A stretch of DNA of 64,000 nt from assembly GCA_051162045.1 (NCBI GenBank), contig JBISDI010000004.1; one strand, given 5' to 3'. This DNA comes from Anaerozeibacter quisquiliarum (GTDB lineage: Bacteria; Bacillota; Clostridia; Christensenellales; Aristaeellaceae). This document shows, piece after piece, positions 1 through 8,627 of this stretch. Position numbers and translations under genes: made by a program. The notes below the pieces were generated by a model. It did not search any database. It saw only the letters and a program-made list of their open reading frames with translations, and was not told where the DNA came from. How positions within the stretch are numbered: position 1 is the first letter of the stretch; each line of letters begins with the position of its first letter.

Positions 1-722
1 ATGACGATCGCGAACTTGGTCCCGCGCGAATGCAGGATCATGCGCACCGCCACCTTGTAGCCGGACAGCATCTCGCCCCACGACTTGCCGCGGGCCTCTT
101 CGCGGCGAACGACGCCGACCTTTGTCTCGGTGGAGTACTTGTACAGCAGCAGCACCTTGGCCGTCATGACGACGAAGGCGTTGATGTAGAGGATGCGCAC
201 GGCAGGCACCAGCGTGAGCCGCGCGACCAGCACGGCGGATATCGGCGCGAACAGCGCCGACAGGTTACCGGCGATGAGCACCCACGAATAGACGTGCGTG
301 ATCTTGTCCCGGGGCGCGTCCTCCACCAGCAGGCAGTCCCAGGACACCGTGGTGATCTTCATCGTGCCGTTGAGCAGCGCCGCGACCGCGAAGAACCAGA
401 ATCCCTCGCTGTACGCCCAGATCAGGCAGGGCAGGCTCCACGATACGATGTCGAACACCAGGGTGCTGAGCCGGCGTCCCATCTTGTCGACGATGACGCC
501 GGACAGGAACGCGAACACCATCTGCGAAAACATGTAAATCGAGGCGATCACGCCCACCTGCACGTCGTTCATGCCCAGCGCCAACATGTATACGCTGACG
601 TAGGGCAGGCACAGGTTCATCGACAGCCCCCACAGGGGCTCGGTGTAGATGCAGGCGCGCGGATTGCCGCGCAGCTCGAACAGCGTACGCAGCAGAGGGT
701 TTTTGAGCAAGCGGTTCTTCAT
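1..722 (-). CDS. MFS transporter, C-terminus cut by window edge
   Basis: This is the N-terminal 240 residues of a multi-pass membrane protein, starting at the ATG read from 722 down and still open at base 1. It begins MKNRLLKNPLL and continues with alternating hydrophobic spans. The loop after the second span (near residues 78-90) reads VDKMGRRLS, close to the MFS loop 2-3 signature (G-x-x-D-R-x-G-R-R). It is codirectional with, and downstream of, the beta-galactosidase and sugar ABC genes, but the 163-bp palindromic element and a hairpin lie between them, so co-transcription is uncertain. A sugar substrate is plausible from context only. Family membership is moderately sure; the substrate is unknown. 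Confidence 0.7.
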   Translation of the reverse strand, partial: MKNRLLKNPLLRTLFELRGNPRACIYTEPLWGLSMNLCLPYVSVYMLALGMNDVQVGVIASIYMFSQMVFAFLSGVIVDKMGRRLSTLVFDIVSWSLPCLIWAYSEGFWFFAVAALLNGTMKITTVSWDCLLVEDAPRDKITHVYSWVLIAGNLSALFAPISAVLVARLTLVPAVRILYINAFVVMTAKVLLLYKYSTETKVGVVRREEARGKSWGEMLSGYKVAVRMILHSRGTKFAIV

Positions 723-780
723 GGGGATGTGTCTCGCTTTCGTAGATCAGTCGTTGGATGAGGCGGCGCCCGGCCCGTAC

Positions 781-806
781 CCATTCCCCTCCAAGGAGGG
801 AAATGG
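781..806. repeat. Short palindrome, CATTCCCCTCC family
   Basis: A 12-bp arm (781-792, CCATTCCCCTCC) is followed after two bases by its near-perfect reverse complement (795-806, one mismatch). The same core palindrome occurs in longer and perfect form at 5844-5882. It lies just upstream of the MFS gene start on the minus strand, so it could form in the leader of that transcript or act as a weak terminator for lacZ. Confidence 0.5.
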
Positions 807-834
807 GGGATGGGCGGAAGCCGCGCCGGAGGTT

Positions 835-997
835 AGGTAAGCGCTGATTAAAGCACACGTGCGGTGGCGCGCTGAATTTTCGTCAGATTGCGCTTGCAAA
901 ATCTGAAGGCGTAGCGGCGCTACGTCAAGGATTTTTGAGGCGCAAGATGGCGCAAAGGCAGCCGCCACCGCGCGTGGGATTTGATCGGCGGTTACCT
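835..997 (+). repeat. 163-bp palindromic dispersed element, copy 1
   Basis: The element begins AGGTAAGCGCTGATTAAA and ends with the near reverse complement TTTGATCGGCGGTTACCT, giving terminal inverted repeats of about 18 bp. The centre is a second hairpin (AAAATC...GTAGC-ggc-GCTAC...GATTTT). Copy 2 at 18404-18566 has the same length and differs at a handful of positions; copy 3 at 9996-10160 is inverted and more diverged. No reading frame is preserved between copies. It resembles a MITE or ERIC-type non-autonomous element. Its right terminus contains the stop codon of lacZ. Confidence 0.75.
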
Positions 998-3900
998 AGA
1001 TCGCCCTTATGATGAACGAGAAACTGTGCGGCACCTCGCCGTCGATCGTAAATTCCGGGTGGGTCTTCGCGCCCCAGCCGTCGTCGCCGCCGACGCCCAT
1101 GCGGCGCATGGCCACGTCCACGACCGTGTAGGTGACGGGCGGCAGCTCGTCCGGATGCAGCGCGTTTTCGAGCTGGCCCGCGGTGTAGGGCAGCACGGCG
1201 ACCTCGAGCGGCAAGCCGTCCATCTCGACGCGCAGGCCCGCGCCCGCCTCGTCGGTTACCTCCATCCAGCGCACGCCGGCGCGGTTGCCGCATTCCTGCG
1301 GCACCGCGTAGCGGGTAAGGTTGGCCTCGGCGGTGGTCTCGTAAATGCCCAGCCGCGCGCCGTGCAGCCGGTCGATGTAGTTCTCTTCCGGACCCAGGCC
1401 GTACCATTTCAGCCTATGGAACGCCTTGGGCATCCTGAGCGACAGCCCTACGGCGGGGATATCCCCCATGCCATGGACGGCGGGCAGATCGAGCGTCACC
1501 CTGACCGCGCCGTCGGGCAGCGGCCGGTAGCCGATGTGCGCAAAGGTGTCGCGCACGATGGGCAGCGCATAGACGTGGGTAATCGCGAACGGCTCGCCGG
1601 GCGCGGACAGCTTCGCGTCGACGACGCGGCTGCAGGTGGTGGCCGCGCGCCAGTACGCCATGTCGCGGTCGAGGCCGTTGCCGTAGTCGGTGTCGGTCGG
1701 GGCGCGGAACAGGCTCAGCTTGAACGGCGTTTCGATCAGCTCGGGGCCGCCCGCCTTGCGCAGCGAGACCAGCCCGCCCTCCTTGAACGAGAACAGCATG
1801 TCGCGTCCATTCGCCCCCGCTCCGATGTTCCAGTCGCCGGGGATCACGCGCACCTCGCCCTCGCTCGCCGCTTGCCTGGCTTTTACCTTGAACACATGCT
1901 GGCCGTGCATCTGCTCGTAGCCGGCCGCGGCCCAGGGCGCGTCTGCCTTGAGCACCAGCGCGCAGTTGAGCGCGTACTCGCCGGGGGCGTCGCAGGGGGG
2001 CAGATTCAGCGCGATGAACTCTTCCTCGCCCGCCGCCACGCGCGGCTGAACCTCGCCCGAGGCGATTCGGGCGCCGTCCTTCAGCAGCTCGTACTTGAGC
2101 GCGTATTCCTCCACGCCCGCGAACAGGTTCCGGTTGACCAGCCGCACGCCGCCCCTCTCAGGCAGGATCTTGACGCCCTGGTACAGGTACTTGACCTCCT
2201 GCATCTTGGGCGAGGGCGTCCGGTCGGCGAACAGCAGGCCGTTGGCGCAGAAGCCGCGGTCGTTGGGCCGGTCGCCGAAGTCGCCGCCGTAGGCGTAGCG
2301 CTGCCGCCCATTTGGCGCGCGGGCCAAAATCGTCTGGTCGATGTAGTCCCAGATGAACCCGCCCTGGAACATGGGGTAGCGCTCCATGAGATCCATGTAC
2401 TTGAACAGGTCGCCCACCGAGTTGTTCATCGCGTGGGCGTACTCGCACAGGATGTAGGGCTTTGCGGGGTTGTCCTTCAGGTATTTCTCCACATCCCAGG
2501 GCTTGGTGTACATGCGGCTCTCCACGTCGCTCGTGTCGTTATACCGCCGGTCGCTGGACACGCCCTCGTAATGCACCAGCCGCGTGTCGTCGAGCGAGCG
2601 GATCAGGTTCGACATGTTGTGGATCACCGAGCCGCCGTGGCTCTCGTTGCCGCAGGACCACATGAGGACCGAGGGATGGTTCCTGTCGCGAAGCACCATC
2701 GAGCGAGCGCGGTCGTCAACCGCCCCCTGCCATTCGGGCCTGTCGCAGGGCACGGCCTTGTCCCAGTTGATGCCGCGGGGATTCGACCAGGAGCCGTGGG
2801 TTTCCATGTTGGCCTCGTCGATCACGTAGAGGCCGAGTCGGTCGCACAGCGCGTACAGTCGGCTGTCGCCCGGGTAGTGGCAGGTGCGCACGGCGTTGAT
2901 GTTGTTGCGCTTCATCGTGAGCAGGTCGGTCTTAAGTTCCTCCTCGCTCACCGTGCGCCCGCCCGTGGCGCTGAACTCGTGGCGGTTGACGCCGCGGAGC
3001 TCCACACGCTTGCCGCTCAGCAGCATCAGCTTGTCCTTTATCTCGAAGCGCCGGAAGCCGACCATGGTCTCGGCGACCTCGCATTCGCCCGAGGGGTCGG
3101 TCAGCGTCAGCCGCAGCCGGTACAGGTGGGGCCGCTCCGCGCTCCACTGACGGGGCGCGGCAATCGGCTTTCGCACGCGCACATGGGGCTCGGCGGGCAG
3201 GTCAAAGGCCAGCGCCTCCGCGCCGCGTTCGTCCGCCAACTCCGCGCGGACGGTCACCTGCCGATCCTTCGGCAGTTTGAGCTTGACATCCAACTCCAGC
3301 GCGCCGCCTACATAATCGTCGTCCAGGAGCCCCTTGGCGAACAAATCCTCCACATGCGCCGCCGGTTGCGCGCTCAGCCGCACGCCGCGAATCAGGCCGG
3401 TAAAGCGCCAGAAATCCTGGTCCTCAAGCCAGGAGGCGGTCGAGTAGCGGAAGATGCGCAGCGCCAGCCGGTTCTTGCCCGCTTTCAGCAGTTCGGTCGC
3501 ATCGAAGTGCGAGGGCGTGAAACCGTCCTCGGCGTAGCCCAAGAAGGTGCCGTTAACCCAGGCGTACAGCGCGGTCGCCGCGCCGTCGAAGCTGAGCACG
3601 ACGCGCTTGCCGAAGAAGTTTCCCGGCAGCTCGAAGTCGGTGACGTACTCGGCCACCGGGTTTTTCTTCGGGATGGCGGGCGGATCGATCGCCTCCCAGC
3701 CGTCCCAGGGGTACTGCACATTGACATAGTGGGGTATGCCGTGGCCGTTCATCTCCAGGCAGCCAGGCACCGGCATATCGGCCCAGCCGGAGGCGTCGAA
3801 GTCCGCCGCCTCGAAGCCCAACGTCCGGGCGTCGATACCGGGCGCGTAATGCAGCTTCCATTGGCCGTCCAGCGATTTCGTCAGGCTGCTTTGGCCCGCG

Positions 3901-4013
3901 TCGGCCTCCGCCTTGCCGGCATAGATCGCGTGGTCGGAATGCGCGTCCAGCCGATTTACCTGAAACACGCGCGGATCGTACAAGAAGTCCAGGGTGGGCT
4001 TCGTCGCCTTCAT
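996..4013 (-). CDS. lacZ: Beta-galactosidase, GH2 family (LacZ type)
   Basis: This 1,005-aa cytoplasmic enzyme hydrolyses beta-galactosides such as lactose. It shows the LacZ layout: sugar-binding jelly-roll domain, Ig-like domains, a TIM barrel with RGVNRHEFS and VRTCHYPGDSRLYALCDR, then the beta-sandwich domain common to long LacZ proteins. The acid/base Glu is E457 in MWSCGNESHGG and the nucleophile is E524 in YILCEYAHAMNNS, matching E461 and E537 of E. coli LacZ. The length is close to the usual 1,000-1,050 aa. There is no signal peptide. It sits directly downstream of a family 1 sugar ABC importer, so imported galactosides are probably cleaved inside the cell. The TAG stop lies inside the right terminal repeat of the palindromic element. 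Confidence 0.95.
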   Translation of the reverse strand: MKATKPTLDFLYDPRVFQVNRLDAHSDHAIYAGKAEADAGQSSLTKSLDGQWKLHYAPGIDARTLGFEAADFDASGWADMPVPGCLEMNGHGIPHYVNVQYPWDGWEAIDPPAIPKKNPVAEYVTDFELPGNFFGKRVVLSFDGAATALYAWVNGTFLGYAEDGFTPSHFDATELLKAGKNRLALRIFRYSTASWLEDQDFWRFTGLIRGVRLSAQPAAHVEDLFAKGLLDDDYVGGALELDVKLKLPKDRQVTVRAELADERGAEALAFDLPAEPHVRVRKPIAAPRQWSAERPHLYRLRLTLTDPSGECEVAETMVGFRRFEIKDKLMLLSGKRVELRGVNRHEFSATGGRTVSEEELKTDLLTMKRNNINAVRTCHYPGDSRLYALCDRLGLYVIDEANMETHGSWSNPRGINWDKAVPCDRPEWQGAVDDRARSMVLRDRNHPSVLMWSCGNESHGGSVIHNMSNLIRSLDDTRLVHYEGVSSDRRYNDTSDVESRMYTKPWDVEKYLKDNPAKPYILCEYAHAMNNSVGDLFKYMDLMERYPMFQGGFIWDYIDQTILARAPNGRQRYAYGGDFGDRPNDRGFCANGLLFADRTPSPKMQEVKYLYQGVKILPERGGVRLVNRNLFAGVEEYALKYELLKDGARIASGEVQPRVAAGEEEFIALNLPPCDAPGEYALNCALVLKADAPWAAAGYEQMHGQHVFKVKARQAASEGEVRVIPGDWNIGAGANGRDMLFSFKEGGLVSLRKAGGPELIETPFKLSLFRAPTDTDYGNGLDRDMAYWRAATTCSRVVDAKLSAPGEPFAITHVYALPIVRDTFAHIGYRPLPDGAVRVTLDLPAVHGMGDIPAVGLSLRMPKAFHRLKWYGLGPEENYIDRLHGARLGIYETTAEANLTRYAVPQECGNRAGVRWMEVTDEAGAGLRVEMDGLPLEVAVLPYTAGQLENALHPDELPPVTYTVVDVAMRRMGVGGDDGWGAKTHPEFTIDGEVPHSFSFIIRAI

Positions 4014-4081
4014 GGTGCACCTCCGGTTAACATTGGTTTTCCCAACTCACGCGAATACGGCCGCGGCAGGACTCGCGCGAC

Positions 4082-4891
4082 TCATTTCACCGACCCGGCA
4101 ATGCCCTCGGTGAAGAACTTTTGCAGCGCGAAGAAGATCACGACGGTGGGCAGTGTGCACAGCAGCACGCCCAGCATCAGCGCGCCGTAGTCGGTCACGT
4201 AGCCCGCGATCAGGTTGGCGATCAGCATGGGCATGGTGATCGCCTCGTTGCCCTGCATGACGACCTTGGGCCACAGGTAGCTGTTCCAGGCGTTCATGAA
4301 CGTAATCGTCATCGCCGCCGCGTAGGTGGACTTCATCGTGGGGATGAACATGCGCAAGAAGATGGCCACTTCACTAAGCCCGTCGATGCGCGCCGCCTCG
4401 ATGATGTCGTGGGGGAACGCGCGCGCGTTCTGCCTGAACATCATAATCAAAAACGGCGTCGAGATGCCCGGGAGGATGAACGCCGTGTAGGTGTTCAGCA
4501 GCTTCATCTGCGAAAACATGCGAAACAGCGGGATCAGCGTGGCCGCCATCGGCACCATCATCGCCAGCAGCAGGGTCGACATCACGCGGTCCTTGGCCTT
4601 GTCGTGGTAGATCTCAAAGCCGTAGCCGGCCAGTGAGCAAATCGCGAGCGCCAGCACGGTCTGCAAGGTCGCGGTGACGAACGAATTCTTCATCGCCAGC
4701 ATAAGGTCCTGCGAGGCCAGCAGCGCGCGGTAGTTTTGCACGAGGTTCGCGCCCGGCAGCATCGCGCCGCCGAGCACCACGGCGCTCTCGTTGGTGGCTG
4801 ACACCGCCATCCAGTATAAGGGAAACACCGAGAGCAGCGCTGCCACGATCAGGAAAAGGTATTTGAAAATCGTCGCAAGTGTGCGCTTCAT
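4082..4891 (-). CDS. Carbohydrate ABC transporter permease (MalG type)
   Basis: A 269-aa inner-membrane permease with about six hydrophobic spans, starting MKRTLATIFKYLFLIVAALL. The conserved EAA loop that docks to the ATPase reads EAARIDGLSEVAIFLRMFIP, as expected for the MalG half of CUT1 sugar importers. Its start overlaps the stop of the upstream permease by 4 nt, so the two are translationally coupled. No ATPase gene is present in the operon. CUT1 systems often share a distant MsmX/UgpC-type ATPase, which is inferred here. Together with the binding protein at 5926 it probably imports a beta-galactoside for LacZ. Confidence 0.93.
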   Translation of the reverse strand: MKRTLATIFKYLFLIVAALLSVFPLYWMAVSATNESAVVLGGAMLPGANLVQNYRALLASQDLMLAMKNSFVTATLQTVLALAICSLAGYGFEIYHDKAKDRVMSTLLLAMMVPMAATLIPLFRMFSQMKLLNTYTAFILPGISTPFLIMMFRQNARAFPHDIIEAARIDGLSEVAIFLRMFIPTMKSTYAAAMTITFMNAWNSYLWPKVVMQGNEAITMPMLIANLIAGYVTDYGALMLGVLLCTLPTVVIFFALQKFFTEGIAGSVK

Positions 4892-5808
4892 CGCTTGTCA
4901 CCCACCTTCATCTGGAGCAGCGCCAGGATCGCCACCAGGATAAAGATCACGAACGACATCGCCGCCGAGTACCCAAACTTGGGCACCTGCTCGAAGGTCG
5001 CCTTGTAGATGTAGTGGCTCATGGTGATCGTCATGTTGGCGGGCCCGCCTCGGGTCAGGTTCATCGATTCATCGAATAGCTGGAGCGTTCCGTTGGTGGA
5101 CAGAATCGCCGTCAGCAAGATGATCGGCCGCAGCATAGGCACCGTGATCTTGCGAAACTGCTGGAACCAGGAGGCTCCGTCGATGCGCGCGGCCTCGTAG
5201 ATCGAGGGCTCGATCGACTGGAGTCCGGCCAGGTAGAACACCATGTTGTAGCCTGTCCAGCGCCAGATCAGCGCCACGACGACCACCGCGCGGGACGTCC
5301 AGGCGTTGTTGAGCCAGTTGATGCCTTCCGATAGAAGGCCCATCCGAATCAGCGCCATGTTGATGAAGCCGTTCACGTCGAACAGCGTGCGGAAGATGAT
5401 CGAATAGGACACCAGCGAGGTCGCGCACGGCAGGAAGATCAGCGTGCGGAACAGGGCGCGGAATTTAAGCTTCGGGTCGTTGAGCAGCGTGGCCAGCACG
5501 AGCGCCAGCGCCAGCATGACCGGCACCTGGATGAGCAGGAACAGGAAGTTGTTGGTCATGGCTTGGCGGAAGATTGGGTCGCGGACCAGGTATTCATAGT
5601 TTCTGAGGCCCGCGTAGCTAAGCTTCGCGCCCTGGCCCGATTTAAGCGACAGCAAGGCCGCCTGCACCATCGGATAAAAGTTCATCCAGGCGATCATGAG
5701 GCTGGCCGGCAAGAGAAACGCCCAGCCGGTGATGCTTTGACGGCGGTCGAGCGACGCTCCGACCGCCTTCCCCGCCCGGTTTGCAGGTTTTTCTGTAATC
5801 ACGGCCAT
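4888..5808 (-). CDS. Carbohydrate ABC transporter permease (MalF type)
   Basis: A permease of 306 aa when started at the ATG read from 5808 (MAVITEKPANRAGK). The frame is open up to 5910, but the extra 34 codons run through the palindrome at 5844-5882 and do not look like protein. A G-run (AGGGGGG) lies immediately before the chosen ATG, a tight ribosome-site spacing. Features are six hydrophobic spans, the IMAWMNFYPM-like first span and the EAA loop YEAARIDGASWFQQFRKITVPML. It pairs with the MalG-type permease at 4082, which it overlaps by 4 nt. Confidence 0.9.
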   Translation of the reverse strand: MAVITEKPANRAGKAVGASLDRRQSITGWAFLLPASLMIAWMNFYPMVQAALLSLKSGQGAKLSYAGLRNYEYLVRDPIFRQAMTNNFLFLLIQVPVMLALALVLATLLNDPKLKFRALFRTLIFLPCATSLVSYSIIFRTLFDVNGFINMALIRMGLLSEGINWLNNAWTSRAVVVVALIWRWTGYNMVFYLAGLQSIEPSIYEAARIDGASWFQQFRKITVPMLRPIILLTAILSTNGTLQLFDESMNLTRGGPANMTITMSHYIYKATFEQVPKFGYSAAMSFVIFILVAILALLQMKVGDKR

Positions 5809-5843
5809 CCCCCCTGTGGAAGCATATGCGTCAAGGGGAGCGC

Positions 5844-5882
5844 CCCCTTCATTCCCCTCCTTTAAGGAGGGGAATGAAGGGG
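5844..5882 (-). promoter_or_regulatory. Perfect 19-bp palindrome between binding-protein and permease genes
   Basis: The arm at 5844-5862 and the arm at 5864-5882 are exact reverse complements around one base, with no U-tract after them on the minus strand. The position, right after the binding-protein stop and before the first permease, is the classic place for an mRNA-stabilising or partially terminating stem-loop (as in malE-malF). This would let the binding protein be made in excess. A shorter relative is at 781-806. Confidence 0.7.
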
Positions 5883-5925
5883 AATGAAGATGGGCCGCCC
5901 CCTCGATCATTGCTCGAAATCTGTA

Positions 5926-7194
5926 TTACGCGCCCATTTTGAAGGCGACGGTGGCGTCGGCCTCGGCGAACGCCGCGTCGATGTCCGTGCCGGTCAGGAT
6001 CTGGTGGATGGCGGTGGAGACGGCGTCGCGCGCCTCGTAGTAGTAGGCGCCGGTGGCGTTGGAGGGCACCTTGGCCGCGAAAGCGGTGATGTCGGCGAAA
6101 ATCTTCTGGCCGCCGAAGAACTCGCTGGGCTCGTTGTACACCGCGCTGTCGCCGGCGGGCAGGTAGGTGGCCAGCGCACCGGAGGCCGGCAGGATGGTCT
6201 CATAGAACTTCACGGAGCCGCCGAAGGTGGCCGCCAGGAAGTCGTTGGCCAGCGCATAATTCTTGCTGCCGGCGGACACGCCCCAGGAGGAGCCGCCGTT
6301 GTTGGAGTAGTTGGTGCCGCCCTCGATGTCCACCTTCGGGATGTTGGTCAGCGCCCACTTGCCGGCCTGGTCCTTGGCGGTCTGGATGGAGCCCAGAATC
6401 CAGCAGCCGTTGATCGTGCCTACGCAGTTGCCGCCGATGAAGGTTCCGATGTAGCCGTCCCAGCCGTTGGCCTCGACGTAGACGCCCTCCTTGACCATGG
6501 TGGCGAAGTATTCCGCGACCTTCTTGAGCGCCGCGTTGTCCTTGATGTTGAGCGAGCCGTCCTCCTTGAACAGCGACGCGCCGCAGCTCTGCAGCATAAT
6601 CATCACGAGGTCGGGCTCGCCGGCGGTGCCGGACAGCATCGGCAGGCCGGTCTTGGCCTTGACGTCCTTGCCGATCTCGATGAAGCGATCCCAGGTGATG
6701 TCGGCGAGGTCGGCGATCGTGTAGCCGGCCTTTTCCAGGATGTCTACGCGCATGGCCTGGATCGTGGTGCCGTTGTCAAAGGGCACGCCGTAATTCTTGC
6801 CGTCCACGACCGAGTAGGCCACCTTCGCGCCCGGGAACTTCGAGAAGTCCACGCCGCCCGAGGTCAGATCGGCGAACAGATCGGGCAGGTTGATGACGTT
6901 CTTCTGAAAGGCGTTGTCCTGGCAGAGGAAGATGTCGGGCATGCCGGAGAGGTCGCCGGACATGGCCATCGTGGTGAGCTTGGTCTGCAGGTCGGGCCAC
7001 GGAGTATCGACGATGTTGAGCTTGAACTCCGGATGGGCTTCCTGATAGACCTTGGCGGCCTCTCCCATGGCGTACAGGTTGAACGCCGGGTCCCAGCACC
7101 ACACGGTCAGTTCGTTTGCCGACTGCGCTGAGGCGGCCGCGAGCGGCGAGAGCACGAGGGTAAGCGCGAGCAGGAGCATGAACAGTTTCTTCAA
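5926..7194 (-). CDS. Family 1 extracellular sugar-binding protein (ABC importer)
   Basis: A 422-aa secreted binding protein. The chosen start is TTG at 7194 because GGGAGG lies 7-8 nt upstream and because the signal peptide LKKLFMLLLALTLVLSPLAAASAQ starts there. The same frame stays open far upstream without an ATG suited to this protein, so longer versions are read-through. The mature N-terminus ELTVWCWDPAFNLYAMGEAAKVYQ is typical of CUT1 binding proteins. It is the first gene of the operon and is followed by a stem-loop and the two permeases. The probable ligand is a beta-galactoside oligosaccharide, inferred from LacZ downstream. It is expressed from a consensus promoter at 7301-7329 flanked by LacI-type operators. 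Confidence 0.92.
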   Translation of the reverse strand: MKKLFMLLLALTLVLSPLAAASAQSANELTVWCWDPAFNLYAMGEAAKVYQEAHPEFKLNIVDTPWPDLQTKLTTMAMSGDLSGMPDIFLCQDNAFQKNVINLPDLFADLTSGGVDFSKFPGAKVAYSVVDGKNYGVPFDNGTTIQAMRVDILEKAGYTIADLADITWDRFIEIGKDVKAKTGLPMLSGTAGEPDLVMIMLQSCGASLFKEDGSLNIKDNAALKKVAEYFATMVKEGVYVEANGWDGYIGTFIGGNCVGTINGCWILGSIQTAKDQAGKWALTNIPKVDIEGGTNYSNNGGSSWGVSAGSKNYALANDFLAATFGGSVKFYETILPASGALATYLPAGDSAVYNEPSEFFGGQKIFADITAFAAKVPSNATGAYYYEARDAVSTAIHQILTGTDIDAAFAEADATVAFKMGA

Positions 7195-7275
7195 AGAAAT
7201 TCCCTCCCGATGCTTTATTTCGTACGGGTGCGAGGCCGGCGTCGGCCCTGTCCCGTAAGATACGCGCCAAGCAAA

Positions 7276-7288
7276 TGTAAACCCTTTC
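7276..7288. promoter_or_regulatory. Operator-like half-site TGTAAACCCTTTC, proximal to binding-protein promoter
   Basis: The 13-mer TGTAAACCCTTTC occurs here and again at 7447-7459, in the same orientation. An inverted GGTTTACA is at 7346-7353. The TGTAAACC/GGTTTACA pattern is typical of LacI-family operators. This copy lies just downstream of the -10 box of the minus-strand promoter, where a bound repressor would block transcription. The assignment to the adjacent LacI protein is inferred. Confidence 0.55.
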
Positions 7289-7300
7289 TTCTGCGCCCAG

Positions 7301-7329
7301 ATTATAGCATGCCGCGCCCCGTCTGTCAA
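7301..7329 (-). promoter_or_regulatory. Sigma-A promoter of the beta-galactoside operon
   Basis: On the minus strand, TTGACA (7329-7324), a 17-bp spacer and TATAAT (7306-7301) form a perfect consensus promoter. It points at the binding-protein gene, whose TTG start is about 105 nt downstream. Operator-like TGTAAACC sequences flank it on both sides. Confidence 0.85.
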
Positions 7330-7445
7330 CGGATCATTCATTTTTGGTTTACACATTCGGTAAAACACGCCTCCTCCGTAGTGATCTATTTGCATTCGCG
7401 CTGCGATAAATGCAGCATAATGCGCATTTGTTGCCCAATTCGTCC

Positions 7446-7474
7446 TTGTAAACCCTTTCATTATACTGTATACT
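7446..7474 (+). promoter_or_regulatory. Promoter of the LacI-family gene with overlapping operator
   Basis: TTGTAA (7446-7451), a 17-bp spacer and TATACT (7469-7474) lie about 27 nt upstream of the regulator start. The operator-like TGTAAACCCTTTC at 7447-7459 covers the -35 box, which suggests autorepression. Confidence 0.65.
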
Positions 7475-7500
7475 AAGGCAAAACTATGGGAGGGATGCAG

Positions 7501-8541
7501 ATGGGCGAGCACATCACGATCTTTGACATCGCGCGGGAGGCGGGGGTTTCGATCGCGACGGTTTCGCGCGTGATTAGCGGCAACGCATCGGTGCGCGCCC
7601 AGACCCGCGAGCGCGTGATGGCGGTCGTCACAAAGTACAACTTCCGGCCCAGCATGGTGGCCACGGGCCTGATGCGCAAGAAGACCCACACGATGGGCAT
7701 CATCCTGCCGCTGCTCGCCAATCCCTTCTATTCTATGATGTGCGTGGCGCTCCAACAGGAGGCCACGCGGCTCAACTACTCGACGCTGCTGTTTCAAATC
7801 CCGCGCGGCGCGATCCTTCAGCAGGACTTCCTCGACCAACTGATTGCGCGGCGGCTGGACGGCGTGATCTTCTCGGGCGACGTGACCGACGACGCCTCGA
7901 GCGCATCGGCGCTCGAGGGCATATGCAAGCTCAGGCGGCAGATGCCGCTGGTGGCGATCAACCTGCGCGAGATCTGTCCCGAGCTGCCCTGCCTGGTGAC
8001 CGAGCTCGCCGCCTGTTCTCAGCTGGCCATCCGCCATCTGACAAAGCTCGGCCATATGCGCATCGCGTTGATCGGCGGCATGGGCGCGGCGCAGCTGCCC
8101 AACACCCGCGAGCAGGGCTATCTGAACGAGATGGAGCGCCTGGGCCTCGAACCCTACCCGATGACCGCCGGCGAGGACGCGCCCGGCGGCGAAGCCTGCG
8201 TCACCGGCCTGTTAGCGCAGTTGAACGGCCGCAAGCCGCCGACCGCGCTCGTCGCCTTCAACGACCTGGTGGCGCTGGGCGCGCTGCGGCAGCTAAAGCG
8301 CATGGGCCTGCGCGTGCCGGGCGACATCGCGCTGGTCGGCTGCGACAACCAGTTTTTCGCCCCCTACGCGGCCCCCCCATTAACCACGCTCGACCTGCAC
8401 ATCGAGGAGACCTGCCGCCTGGCGATGAATCTGCTGGTCAGCACCCAGACCGCCAACCTCGACGCCTTCGCCCAGCACTTCGAACCCACGCTGATCGTGC
8501 GCTCGTCCTGCGGGTTTATGTCGGAAAAAGGGAAAATTTGA
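7501..8541 (+). CDS. LacI-family transcriptional regulator
   Basis: A 346-aa DNA-binding repressor. The ATG at 7501 is preferred over 7486 and 7495 because the ribosome site GGGAGGG ends 6 nt before it. Residues 4-30 form the LacI helix-turn-helix (ITIFDIAREAGVSIATVSRV), followed by the hinge helix and a periplasmic-binding-protein-like sensor domain from about residue 60 (HTMGIILPLLANPFY, and later PTALVAFNDLVALG and DIALVGCDN). It is divergent from the sugar importer and lacZ operon and probably controls it through the TGTAAACC sites. The inducer is unknown but probably derives from the imported galactoside. Confidence 0.93.
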   Translation: MGEHITIFDIAREAGVSIATVSRVISGNASVRAQTRERVMAVVTKYNFRPSMVATGLMRKKTHTMGIILPLLANPFYSMMCVALQQEATRLNYSTLLFQIPRGAILQQDFLDQLIARRLDGVIFSGDVTDDASSASALEGICKLRRQMPLVAINLREICPELPCLVTELAACSQLAIRHLTKLGHMRIALIGGMGAAQLPNTREQGYLNEMERLGLEPYPMTAGEDAPGGEACVTGLLAQLNGRKPPTALVAFNDLVALGALRQLKRMGLRVPGDIALVGCDNQFFAPYAAPPLTTLDLHIEETCRLAMNLLVSTQTANLDAFAQHFEPTLIVRSSCGFMSEKGKI

Positions 8542-8566
8542 CAATAAAGCGTTATGCATTTATAAT
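8538..8566 (+). promoter_or_regulatory. Consensus promoter upstream of cas3
   Basis: TTGACA (8538-8543), a 17-bp spacer and TATAAT (8561-8566) match the vegetative consensus exactly. The -35 box overlaps the TGA stop of the LacI gene (8539-8541). The cas3 start is about 55 nt past the predicted transcription start. Confidence 0.8.
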
Positions 8567-8627
8567 AGCGGCAACAAGCATCTGTCGGCAATTGAGTTAT
8601 TCGCGCGACCAAGCGGGAGGCAGCGAC

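Noticed and set aside
981..4190. 1,069-codon open frame on the plus strand
   Set aside because: It is a shadow of lacZ on the opposite strand; Arg/His/Val-rich, no domain, no ribosome site.
7195..8055. N-terminal extension of the sugar-binding protein frame to 709 aa
   Set aside because: It runs antisense through the LacI gene and its promoter; the signal peptide and ribosome site fix the start at 7194.
7740..8627. Extension of the cas3 frame into the LacI gene
   Set aside because: It is out of frame with LacI, Arg-rich, and GGGAGG plus ATG at 8628 mark the real start.
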